Assembly: GCA_037953745.1 (NCBI GenBank)
Contig: JBAKBP010012329.1
Coordinates: 1 to 64,000 of the forward strand
Direction: 5' to 3'
DNA length: 64,000 bases
Source of the DNA: Lithodes maja
Lineage: Eukaryota; Arthropoda; Malacostraca; Decapoda; Lithodidae
Of this stretch, positions 32,649 through 42,667 are shown piece after piece. Positions within the stretch are counted from its first letter, which is position 1. Every line of letters begins with the position of its first letter. A model generated the notes under the pieces. It ran no database searches and had not been told where the DNA came from. It saw only the letters and a list, made by a program, of their open reading frames with translations. Made by a program: the position numbers and the translations under genes.

Positions 32649-33680
32649 ATGCCTCGCGCTTGTGCGAACTGCACCGGTAGGTTTGGTGAGTCCATGTTTG
32701 CTACTGTCGATTTTCAAGTCTGCCGGCTCTGCCAGCAACGAGAGAATTTTACAGTGAAATTAGATGAAGCCTCCAACAAGATCAACGTCCTCACCATGAA
32801 GCTGGAATCACTCCAAGAGTTTCTAACACTCAACATTGGAGTACCACAAACTTCAATTGTCACCGCAATTCCAGCAGCCACCAACGCCCCAACGTCAACT
32901 GCCAACAATTCAACGCCTACAGTAGCCACTTCAGCTGCTGTTTCCGATACTCAAGATACAAATAGTGACTCTCTTCCCACTCAAGACAACTTCCGTGTCG
33001 TGAGGAACAACGTTTGCCCCAAGACCAGGAAACACATACCGATTACCGAGTGTCAAAACCGTTTCCAGATACTCACAGACTCAGATGACGAAGAGGAAAT
33101 AGAAGAAGTCCGGCTCGTGGGAGACTCGATGATACGTGGTCAGATCACAGAGTTTTGTGCCAGGGCACCTAAGACCAGGAAGCGTTTCCCTGGTGGTGGT
33201 GTGGACGACGTAGTTGCAGCAGTTGACGAAGTATCAAAGCTGGCCCCTGTTAATACAATGTACGTCATCCACGTTGGATCCAACGATGTACAGCGAACCC
33301 GGTCGGAAGATTTGCTTTTAAAGTATCAGCAGCTGATCAAGTCGTTTAAGGAGAAGTCATCAAGGATCATCGTCTCAGGAATCGTCCCCCGGCTCGGTGT
33401 AGAGAGCCGATTTTACAACATAGCCACCAGCACAGATCGTTGTCTAGCAAACCTCTGCAGGAAGGAGAACGTGGGATTCGTCGACACCTGGGACAATTTC
33501 TACTACGATGACTATTTGTTTTCGGACGATGGAGTTCATCTGAACCAGGTGGGAGCAGCACGTTTTGGGCGTCTTCTCAACGATGCGGTGAAGGATTTTC
33601 GGAGAAGAAATCGACTCAGCACAGGACAACCAGGAAGGAGGACCGAAGACAGCGAGGACGGCAACCTACAAAGGAATTAA
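32649..33680 (+). CDS. LINE-A ORF1 protein: zinc CxxC pairs, coiled coil, SGNH esterase
   Basis: An intact 343-residue frame starts at ATG 32649 (context CACCATGCC) and ends at TAA 33678-33680. CANC and CRLC, 17 residues apart, form a likely zinc site at residues 6-29. A heptad-rich segment (about 30-60) suggests a coiled coil, then a Thr/Ala-rich linker. From about 155 comes an SGNH hydrolase fold: block I GDSMIRGQ with Ser at 160, block III HVGSND with Asp at 213, and block V SDDGVHLN with Asp 294 and His 297. ORF1 proteins with esterase domains are known in CR1-clade LINEs and are thought to aid RNA binding and transfer. The neighbour is ORF2, 98 bases downstream. It is the only complete ORF1 of this family here. 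Confidence 0.88.
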   Translation: MPRACANCTGRFGESMFATVDFQVCRLCQQRENFTVKLDEASNKINVLTMKLESLQEFLTLNIGVPQTSIVTAIPAATNAPTSTANNSTPTVATSAAVSDTQDTNSDSLPTQDNFRVVRNNVCPKTRKHIPITECQNRFQILTDSDDEEEIEEVRLVGDSMIRGQITEFCARAPKTRKRFPGGGVDDVVAAVDEVSKLAPVNTMYVIHVGSNDVQRTRSEDLLLKYQQLIKSFKEKSSRIIVSGIVPRLGVESRFYNIATSTDRCLANLCRKENVGFVDTWDNFYYDDYLFSDDGVHLNQVGAARFGRLLNDAVKDFRRRNRLSTGQPGRRTEDSEDGNLQRN

Positions 33681-33778
33681 ATACTAATCCGTCAAGAACC
33701 GCAAATTTGGATAAAGCTCCACCAACACGACCCAAATTCAAAATCGCCAGGGATAACGACCGAGGACCGAGGACAGCC

Positions 33779-36680
33779 ATGAATGTAAATGTAGATCCGA
33801 CCAGAACCAAAATTTCGATGAAAGAACGTTCCGTGAGTTCTAAAACCGCAACTTTAAAGGTTTTCTATGCAAACGCTCGTAGCATACGCAATAAATTTTC
33901 AGATTTAGAGGAACTAGTGTTTACAGAAAATTATGATGTGATTGGTATAACAGAATCTTGGCTCAATACAGAAGATAGAGACTTTTTAGCAGAGTATTCA
34001 CTTCCCGGTTATGTAATGTTTGAGAACAGCCGAATAAATAAAAATGGAGGTGGCGTTTTATTTTATATCAAAGAAAGTCTTAACCCGACCCTCGTGTCAA
34101 AACCTCAAATTGTGAACGTCGACACATCTTTTGTGCTAATAAAGAATAATAAAGGTACAAAAATAATACTTGCGTTAATATACAGACCTCCAGCTCAATC
34201 TGTGCAAACTGACCGAGAAATTTACGAACAAATTGCAGATGTAAGTAACTCACAAGATACCGTAATTTTTGGCGACTTTAATTTACCTGTGACCAAGTGG
34301 GGCGATACTCTTACTTCACACTCCGGACATGACTTGTATACGAACTTGCAAGAGAGTTCGCTTTATCAATTTGTTCGAACGCCGACCCGTGGTAATAACG
34401 TTCTTGACATTGTACTTGCAACAAAAGAAGAATTGATAGAGAATTTGAATGTTGGTGATGAATTCAGTAACAGCGACCATCTTACGATAACTTTCACTTT
34501 AAAGTTTACTAGTAACGAACCAAATAGTAGCATCGAAAAAGTCCCTAATTTCAAGAAAGCAAACTTCCATAAACTTAGAGCTATGTTTAAAGAAACTGAC
34601 TGGAGCTTTTTAATTAACAATAACCACATAAATACATCTTGGAAGTTATTCGAAACCACTTACCTAAAAGCAGTGCAAGACTGCATACCATCGAAAATAC
34701 GGCGTCCTGGCCATAATAATAAGCCCAAATGGTGGAATAAAGATATTTCAAACTGCCTGCTTGCTAAAAAATTTGCTAATGATAGATTACAATCCTCACA
34801 AAATGACGAAGAACGGGTGAAATTTGTAGAGCTACGACGCAAAACCAAAAAGTTAATTAAGCAAAGTAAAAAGACCTTAGAGTTACATATTGTGAATCAA
34901 AGTAAAACAAACCCGAAAGAATTCTATAGTTATATCAGAAAGAAAAAATTAGTTACTTCAACTGTTGGACCGTTAGTCGATGAAAATGGAGAATACACCA
35001 AAGACGAAGTACAAATGAGTAATGCCCTCAATACCTTCTTTGCATCAGTTTTTACAACAGAAGACCTCAGTGATATCCCTACACCATCGCCGATTCAGAT
35101 TGATAATTCAGATGTTCTAAGCAATATCACCGGTACAGAGAGAGAAGTATTGAATTGTTTAGATAAACTCAAGGTAAATAAAACGCCAGGACCTGATACA
35201 ATCTCGCCTAGAGTTCTAAAGGAAGCTAAGGATGAGCTCTCCAAACCACTGACATTACTATTCAATAAATCCTTGCAGTCTGGAACTATGCCTGATCAGT
35301 GGAAGCTAGCCAACGTAACACCGATATTAAAAAAAGGCAGCAAATCCCTACCCAGTAACTATCGTCCAATTAGCTTAACCACAGTTGTATGTAAAATGCT
35401 AGAAACGGCCATACGAGACAGACTCGTAAATCACTTAGAGGAAAATAACATACTTAAAGATACTCAACACGGCTTTCGTAAAAAACGTTCCTGTTTAACA
35501 AACCTCTTAGACTTCTTCCACGATATCCTCAACCTCTACGATGAGAGTAAAGCTGTAGATAGTATATACCTTGATTTTCAAAAGGCCTTTGACAAAGTTC
35601 CCCACAAACGTTTACTGCTAAAACTAAAAGCGCATGGATTACAAGACGGTGTGTTGAAATGGATAGAAAATTGGCTCAGCAACAGAAAGCAAAGGGTAGT
35701 CATAAACGGTAAGGCATCTAAATGGACCAATGTAAGTAGCGGGGTACCCCAGGGATCGGTACTAGGACCAATTCTCTTTCTAATTTACATCAATGACATA
35801 GATGAGGGTCTTATCCGCATTTGAAACTCATTTGTACAATCTGTACAATCTCAAAATTTGCTGACGATGCAAAAATTGCAAATAGCGTACTCTCAAAAGA
35901 ACAAGTTGACGATATGCAACACAATCTAGATAAATTGTCATGTTGGGCCCAAATTTGGCAAATGAGTTTCAATGCGGATAAATGTAAAGTACTACATGTC
36001 GGATACCTAAATGAGAAAGCAAACTATTCGATGAATGGCACTCAGCTTAAGAATGTAAACAGAGAAACCGATCTGGGAGTAACAATATCGAGTAACCTAA
36101 AACCGAGTCAACAATGTTCAGAAGTTGTTAAGAAGGCAAACAAAATAATTGGCTTTATAGGCAGGTCATTTGAGCATAAATCCAAAGAAGTTATCCTAAC
36201 CCTTTACAATTCCTTAGTCCGCCCTCTTCTGGAATACTGCGTTCAATCCTGGTGCCCTTATTACCAAAAAGATATAAACAAGCTAGAACGAGTTCAACGT
36301 AGAGTTACCAAAATGATACCTAGCCTAAAGAACAAACCATACGAAGAGCGTCTTAGAGAATTAAATCTATTTCCTTTAACCCAGCGCAGATTAAGAGGTG
36401 ACTTAATTCAAGTGTTCAAAATCATCAAAGGCATCGACAATATGAACTGTAGTACTTCACTATCGACCAATCTAATTACCCGCGGGGAAACGGTTGCAAA
36501 ATTATTGGTAAATCTTTTAACTCGCACGAATCTAAGAATTTCTTCTTCAATCGAGTTGTCAACTTGTGGAATGGGCTTCCCCGAAACGTTATAGACTGCA
36601 TCACCGTTGATTCATTTAAACTCCGCCTAGACAAATATCTCTCATCAAACCCGCGACTGACTGCGTTTGTAAATGAATAA
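33779..36680 (+). pseudogene. LINE-A ORF2: endonuclease and reverse transcriptase, two frameshifts
   Basis: The start ATG at 33779 is supported by the same start in copy B (13484). The APE endonuclease has TESWLN (Glu), LIYRPP, IFGDFNLP (Asp/Asn) and NSDHLTI (Asp/His). The RT has SNYRPISL, QHGFRKKRSC, YLDFQKAFDKVPHKR and SGVPQGSVLGP, then the catalytic KFADDAKI. At 35811-35841 an inserted inverted fragment shifts the frame just before FADD. A loss of AGTA near 36447 shifts it again. The C-terminal end (FFFNRVV, LWNGLPRNVID, FKLRLDKYL) reads to TAA at 36678-36680. With two indels undone the protein would span about 960 residues, the usual CR1 ORF2 size. Confidence 0.88.
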
Positions 36681-36899
36681 CTTTATTTTATCCCCCCCTC
36701 AGTTACTAACCCATCTGTCCTCTACTAACTTCCTAATCCTGCCACGGACATTAGTTCCAGGGCAGTAATACCCTTTCCAATGTTCCCTTACCCACTCTAA
36801 ACCACTGTTTGGACACTTGATCCTCAGTGTTTTGGAGGACAAGCAACCTAGAAGGGTCACTAGATCTGTTGTTGCTTGATTTCCTTTGTACTCCTTTGT
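36681..36899 (+). other. LINE-A 3' UTR
   Basis: About 220 bases, repeated at 52425-52615 (copy D) and in reverse at 42668-42860 (copy E). It contains CAGTGTTTTGGAGGACAAGC and ends in CCTTTGTA repeats, which are probably recognised by the element's own reverse transcriptase. Confidence 0.75.
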
Positions 36900-37650
36900 A
36901 CATGCGAACAATACTCAATACAGGGTCGCACTGTGCCCCGAGACAGAGCAAGAAACTGTGCAGGGGTGAAGAACCCACGGGGACGGTTGAGCACAATTAA
37001 CTTTTGGGAAGCTGTTTTAGCAAGAGTGGTAACATGATTTTTCCAAGAAAGGTCAGCTGAAAATGATACACCTAGAATGTTGAGAGAAGATGAAAGGTTG
37101 AGTTGTGTGTAGTTGAAGAATAGTTGATAGTCTTGTGGAAGATTGTGATGGAGAGATAGAGGGTGAAACTGAGTCTTAAAGGCGTTGAATTGCAGATTAC
37201 AGTCAACAAAAGCATGTTACTTGTAGGCGATCGAATGTATGTATGTATTTTACTCTGGCACCTTCCCCATTTGTCCTATTGTTTTTGTTTTAAAAAGGCA
37301 GGGAGTGAACCAGGAACATGGTAACGCACCTTATAATATATCCTCAGAAAACAGGATACGTTCGTGAAGGATTGGCAGAGTGTCAGGCGGGAGCAAAAGA
37401 TATAGAATCAGTAATACCAATACCCTTATTTAGCCAGTCTTTAGAAAATGTCACCAACCACAAAGAAACGTTTATTTTACGATAAATAGGCTGAATTGCT
37501 TTCATACTTTAAAAGTAGCAAATTAACCTTGCACTTTTCCTCATATTACCTTAAAATTACCTTAACAATTTTCGTACCTTGAAAATTACTTCAAAAGGCC
37601 CTCCATCACCTCATTTAAGGTAATTACCCTGAAAGTGAGAGCCCTGCAGT
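36900..37650 (-). mobile_element. insertion X in left arm: LINE-B part plus flanking element
   Basis: 36900-37215 is LINE-B RT C-terminal sequence on the minus strand, continued at 31347-30877. 37216-37650 matches 50348-50790 in the right arm: an RTE-like 3' end (GGAAAAATGGGG-type text and CATA repeats) and a terminus with GGGCTCTCACTTTC and several AAGGTAATTTT-like repeats. It interrupts LINE-A copy C at the same base as in copy D, so it predates the inverted duplication. Confidence 0.75.
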
Positions 37651-40412
37651 ATGTTTACAATCTTAAACTGAGTGCCATGCATCGAATAATTTGCTTTCTC
37701 ATTTCGGAATCCGATATGTAGTACTTTACATTCATCCGCATTGAAACTCATTTGCCAAATTTGGGCCCAACATGACAACTTATCTAGATTGTGTTGCATA
37801 TTGTTAACTTGTTCTTTTGAGAGTACGCTATTTGCATTTTTTGTATGTCAACAAATTTTGAGATTGTACAGGTGAGACCCTCTTCTATGTAGTTGATGTA
37901 AATTAAAAAGAACATTGGTATTAGTACCGATCCCTGGGGTACCCCGATACTTACATTGGTCCATTTAGATGCCTTACCGTTTATGACTACTCTTTGCTTG
38001 CTGTCGCTGAGCCAATTTTGTATCCATTTCAACACACCGTCTTGTATTCCATGCGCTTTTAGTTTTAGCATTAAACGTTTGTGGGGAACTTTGTCAAAGG
38101 CCTTTTGAAAATCAAGGTATATAATATCTACAGCTTTACTCTCATCATAGAGGGTGAGGATATTGTGGAAGAAGTCTAAGAGGTTTGTTAAGCAGGAACG
38201 TTTGTTACGAAAGCCCGTATTGAGTATCTTTAAGTATGTTATTTTCCTCTAAGTGATTTACGAGTCTGTCTCTTATGACCGTTTCTAGCATTTTACATAC
38301 AACTGAGGTTAAGGGGAGGTATTTAGTTTGTTCCCTAGACCTCCATCAAGCCTAAAATTACATCCCCTAGAGTCCCTTTCAATATAAATTTGTGCATTTT
38401 TTGGAAGAAAAATTTCCCGGCCGAAGGCCGGTCCTCTTAAATTATTGGCTCGCTATCGCTCGCCAGGATAAAATCGACACCTGAATTGCATAAAAGGTAT
38501 TAATATGGGGTGAAAGTTCTTAAAATCGCTAAACTAATGGGGCAAACGTTTTATAATATCAAAAGCAATGGGGCTAAACATGAGGGAGAAATGGGTCAAG
38601 AAAAAGATCCCTCCAGTGGAGATCCCCCCTTAAGCTAATTGGACGATAGTTACTGGGTAGGGATTTGCTGCCATTTTATAATATCGGTGTTACATTGGCT
38701 AGCTTCCAATGATCAGGCATAGTTCTGGACTGCAAGGATTTATTGAATAGTAATGTCAGTGGTTTAGAGAGCTCATCCTTAGCTTTCTTTAGAACTCTAG
38801 GTGAGATTGTATCAGGTCCAGGTGTTATATTTGTCTTGAGTTTATCTAAACATTTCAATACTTCTCTCTCTGTAATGGTGATATTGCTTAGAACAATCAG
38901 AATTATCAATTTGAATCGGCGATGCTGTAGGGATATCACTGAGGTCTTCTGTTGTAAAAACTGATGCAAAGAAGGTATTGAGGGAATTACTCATTTGTAC
39001 TTCGTCTTAGGTGTATTCTCAATTTTCATCGACTAACGACTAACGGTCCAACGGTTGAAGTAACTACCTTTTTCTTTCTGATATAACTATTTAATTATAT
39101 CGGGTTTGTTTTACTTTGATTCACAACATGTAACTCCAGGGTCTTTTTACTTTGCTTAATTAACTTTTTTGGCTTTGCGTCGTGATTCTACAAATTTCAC
39201 CCGTTCTTCGTCATTTTGTGAGGGTTTTAATTTATCATTAGCAATCTTTTTATCAAGCAAACAGGTTGAGACCTCTTTATTCCACTATTTGGGCTAATCA
39301 TTATGGCCTGTACGCCGTATTTTCGATGGTATGCAGTCTTGCACTGCTTTTAGGTAAGTGGTTTCGAATAATTTCCGAGATGGATTTATGTCGTTATTGT
39401 TAATTAAAAAGCTCCAGTCAGTTTCTTTAAACATAGCTCAAGTTTATGAAAGTTTGCTTTCTTGAAATTAGGGACTTTCTTGATGCTGCTATTTGGTTCG
39501 TTACTAGTAAACTTTAAACTGAAAGTTATCGTACGATGGTCGGTTACTGAATTCATTACCACATTCAAATTCTCTATTAATTCTTCTTTTATTGCAAGTA
39601 CAAGGTCAAGAATGTTATTACCACGGGTCGGCGAGCGAACAAATTGATAGAGCGAACTCTCTTGCAAGTTCGCATACAAGTCATGTCCGGAGTGTGAAAT
39701 AAGAGTATCGCCCCACTTGGTCACAGGTAAATTAAAGTCGCCAAAAATTACGGTATTTTTTGAGTTACTTACATCTGCAATTTATTCGTAAATTTCTCGG
39801 TCAGTTTTCACTGAATGAGCTGGAGGTCTGTATATTAATACAAATATTATTTTTGTACGTTTATTATTCTTTATTAGCACTAAGGATGTGTAGACGTTCA
39901 CAATTTGAGGTTTTGACAAAAGCGTTGGGTTAAGACTTTCTTTGATATAAAGTAAAACGCCACCTACATTTTTATTTATTCGGCTTTTCTCAAACATTAC
40001 ATAACCGGGAAGAGATTACTCTGCTAAAAAGTATCTGTCTTCTGTATTGAGCCAAGATTCTGTTATACCAATTACGTCATAATTTTCTGTAAACACTAGC
40101 GTTAATATAGAAAACCTTTAGAGAAATGGTTTTAGAACTTACGGAACGCTCTTTAATCAAATTTTTGGTTTTGGTCGGATTTCCATTTACGTTCATGGCT
40201 GTCCTCGGTCCTCATCCCTGGTGGTCTTCGGTTGACTCTGTTTCTTTTCCAAAAAATCCTTTACTGCGTTGTTTAGCAAGCGGCCAAACCTTGCTGCTCC
40301 CACCTGGTTCAGATGTACTCCGTCCTTCGAAAACAGATGATCTTCGTGGTAGAAGGCATCCCAGGTATTGACGAATCCGATGTCCTCCTCCTTGCACAGG
40401 TTAGCAAGCCTG
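37651..40412 (-). pseudogene. LINE-A copy C (left arm), decayed ORF1 end and ORF2
   Basis: On the minus strand this reads the end of ORF1 (esterase block V, DGVHLN-like, near 40330), then ORF2 from about 40200 to 37651. Endonuclease and RT motifs are recognisable (GDFNLP near 39730, NKRSC/GFR near 38210, FQKAFDKVP near 38095, GVPQGS near 37935). Many stops and indels break it. A TTAA element at 38309-38633 sits inside RT. Copy D (47941-50347) is its inverted duplicate and shares many of the same defects. Confidence 0.85.
38309..38633 (+). mobile_element. TTAA-flanked MITE, copy 2, inserted in LINE-A
   Basis: TTAA at 38309-38312 and again at 38630-38633 flank 317 bases with GGGGAGG...CCCCCC ends. 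The empty site is visible three times: GAGGTTAAGCTAATTGG in copy E (about 44122) and the same in reverse in copies D and A, each with a single TTAA. This proves an insertion with TTAA duplication, as for piggyBac-type elements. It has no coding capacity and contains the CGGCCGAAGGCCG hairpin shared with 17731-18101. Confidence 0.85.
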
Positions 40413-41170
40413 GTAGTGACGGTGGTGACATTAGTAGTGATGGCGACAGTACTATAGGTAGCGCCAACGAACTTGACAATAATCTAGACCCCTTAACTTC
40501 TTATAACTCAAATTGAATGAAAACAATCGAGCTGATATTTCTATAATTTGGGAAGAGTCCACCAGGAAATAGGTGTGCAAATTTTACAGCCAGTTTGCTC
40601 AAGGTTCTTTTGAGTTGAAGAAGTCAGGGATCGAGATAATTGTAAAGTTCGTTGGCGCTACCTATAGTAGTAGTGATGATGATTGTAAGATGATGGTGAT
40701 AATAGTAAAGATGATGGTGAAAGTTGTAGTGATAATGATGACAGTACTGATGATGATGGTAGTGACGGTGGTGACAGTAATAGTGATAATGGTGGCAGTA
40801 CTAGTAGTAGTGATGATGGTTATAACAATAATGATGATGGTGACAGTAATAATAATGATTGTAAGATGATGCTGATAGCTGTGGTGATAATGATGACAGT
40901 AGTGATGATGATGGTAATGACGGTGGTGACAGTAATAGTGATAATGGTGACAGTACTAGTAGTAGTGATGATGGTTATAACAATAATGATGATGGTGACA
41001 GTAATTATAATGATTGTAAGATGATGCTCATAGCTGTGGTGATAATGATGACAGTAGTGATGATAATGGTAGTGACGGTGGTGACAGTAGTAGTATGATG
41101 ATGACAGTAGTAGTGATGATGGTGAGAGTAATAGTGGTGACGGTAATAATAGTGGTAATGGTAACTCATC
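40413..41170. repeat. ATG/GTG-rich minisatellite, left arm
   Basis: Imperfect repeats of GATGATGGTGACAGTA-like units. A block of about 180 bases beginning near 40800 is present twice (second copy near 40980); the right arm has it once. Open frames here (Met/Val- or His/Tyr-rich) are artefacts of the repeat. 41171-41566 holds no gene. Confidence 0.85.
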
Positions 41171-41566
41171 GCAGAGTTGGGTATGCCGTTTTAATTGTGA
41201 GTAAAACGCCACGTCTACTGTATTAGATCATAAAACAGTTGAAGAAATGACCATAGCCACCCAATGAATGTACATTTGGATTCGAAATTATTATAAAAAG
41301 AAAAGTTGGGTTACGATATATCAAGTAGTTATGCAGTATATGTGGAATTGAATAGGATTATTGTACTTAGGTTGGGATACGTTAGGTAAGGTTAAGAACT
41401 TTGCTGAATTTCCTAAGATATTGGCTTCAAATCTTTGCACTGTGACAACACTTTTGCATGTAAACGGATGTAATTGTGTAACTAAAATATCGGATCTCTC
41501 TGATACCCTATATAGAAGTAAACCAAATTAAATTAGGCATTTTAACAGTAAAATATGAAAACAAAA

Positions 41567-42335
41567 AGGAGAGCAGAAAGTTGGATGTGTTGGAGATGAG
41601 CTGCTGGAGGAGTATGTGTGGAGTTACTTGTAGAGACAGATTGAGGAATGAAGAGATACGTAGGAGAGTGGGACAGCAGTAACATTTGTCGGCCAGAGTG
41701 GACAGAAGTGTGCTAAGCTGGTATGGTCATGTTGAACGAATGGAAGATAAAAGGCTTACAAAGAGAATATGTGAGTCAGATACAAGGGGAGATAGAAGGG
41801 CAGGAAGACCCCCATTGAGACGGAGAGACTGTGTAAGACAAGATTTGGATGATAGAGGAATGACTATAGATCAGGCAAGGGAAGTGGTAATAAACAGGAA
41901 TGAATGGAGATTGCTTGTGAATAGATGAATGAACACGTGGTCATTTGAGGGAAGGGGTCGGTTGCAAGTTGGACTAGATAATAGTCCACCAGGCGCCTAC
42001 CCCGGGGATACGGTTTATATGAAGGGTGCGCCTGGAAGTGTGGTGGGCGAGCTTGGGGTGGTAGGGCTTCGCTGCATGTCTGCCGGCTGAGATCGGAACC
42101 TCTCCGGTTGGTCGGGGTCCTGGGGAGTGCTGGGAGAGACCTTGGTGACCCTGGCCTCTGGGTCTTCTCCTGGATGACCTAGATGTGTGTGAATTTGTGT
42201 TTTGTTTTTGTGTGTTCGTTGTTTTCTGTTGTGTTGTCCCTATTCTGGCTCTGTACTGAGTCACCCCCCCCCCCCCCCCCAAAAAAAAAAGGAAAAACGG
42301 GGATTGGGCCTGAGTATATAGATAGATGGATGTCA
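41567..42335 (+). pseudogene. LINE family C 3' end, left arm
   Basis: It codes the last part of an RTE-like ORF2: LDVLEMSCWRSMCGVT, then a TAA at 41680-41682, then VLSWYGHVERMEDKRLTKR and NEWRLLVN to a stop at 41926-41928. A 3' UTR follows with a C-run/A-run near 42266-42290 and a GATA-like tail near 42318-42333. The tail marks the inner end of the left arm. The same stop is in the right arm, so it predates the duplication. Confidence 0.8.
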
Positions 42336-42667
42336 CTTGTTCATTACATAGATAGTGTTTTGCCCTACATACCCTGTTCCAAATGAGCAGTCCATAAATC
42401 GTAATCCTTAACCTTTGTAACTAAAATAGGGCTAGAGAAAATTAGCTGTAAATTGCCAAAGTCATTCCCTGCCTGACCCTACACAAGTGGTAGAAATATT
42501 AGCTCGATTACTCTAGTCGTATATGAGTTGTATAGGTTAATGATCAATAGTTTGGGTCTGCTTACCTGGAACAGGGTATAGCAATGGCCTAGGGAAAAAA
42601 GTTATAGCAGGAAAGACATGTAACCAAATTACCTAAACTAACCAGATTATTGAAATGTGTAGCGAGT

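Larger units (their letters stand above)
31348..36899 (+). mobile_element. CR1-like LINE family A, copy A, apparently full length
   Basis: The element is 5.55 kb: 5' UTR 31348-32648, ORF1 32649-33680, ORF2 33779-36680, 3' UTR to about 36899, ending in short repeats CCTTTGTACT/CCTTTGTAC. Both edges are fixed by the uninterrupted LINE-B sequence in the right arm (51095-51115), which reads straight across the junction. Any target duplication is at most two or three bases (AC), in keeping with CR1-type insertion. The short repeat tail in place of poly-A also fits CR1. Confidence 0.85.
30877..42335. repeat. left arm of large inverted repeat (interrupted by LINE-A copy A)
   Basis: Segments 30877-31347 and 36900-42335 together are the reverse complement of 46179-51578. 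After removing LINE-A copy A (31348-36899), the MITE at 38309-38633 and about 180 extra bases of minisatellite near 40800-40980, this arm is about 5.4 kb, equal to the right arm. Matching landmarks are LINE B, insertion X, LINE-A copy C/D, the minisatellite and the LINE-C end. Confidence 0.88.

Noticed and set aside
40573..40869. Met/Val-rich open frame on the plus strand, and His/Tyr-rich frames at 40820, 52607 and 59154
   Set aside because: They are translations of trinucleotide-type minisatellites in all frames; no start context or domain.
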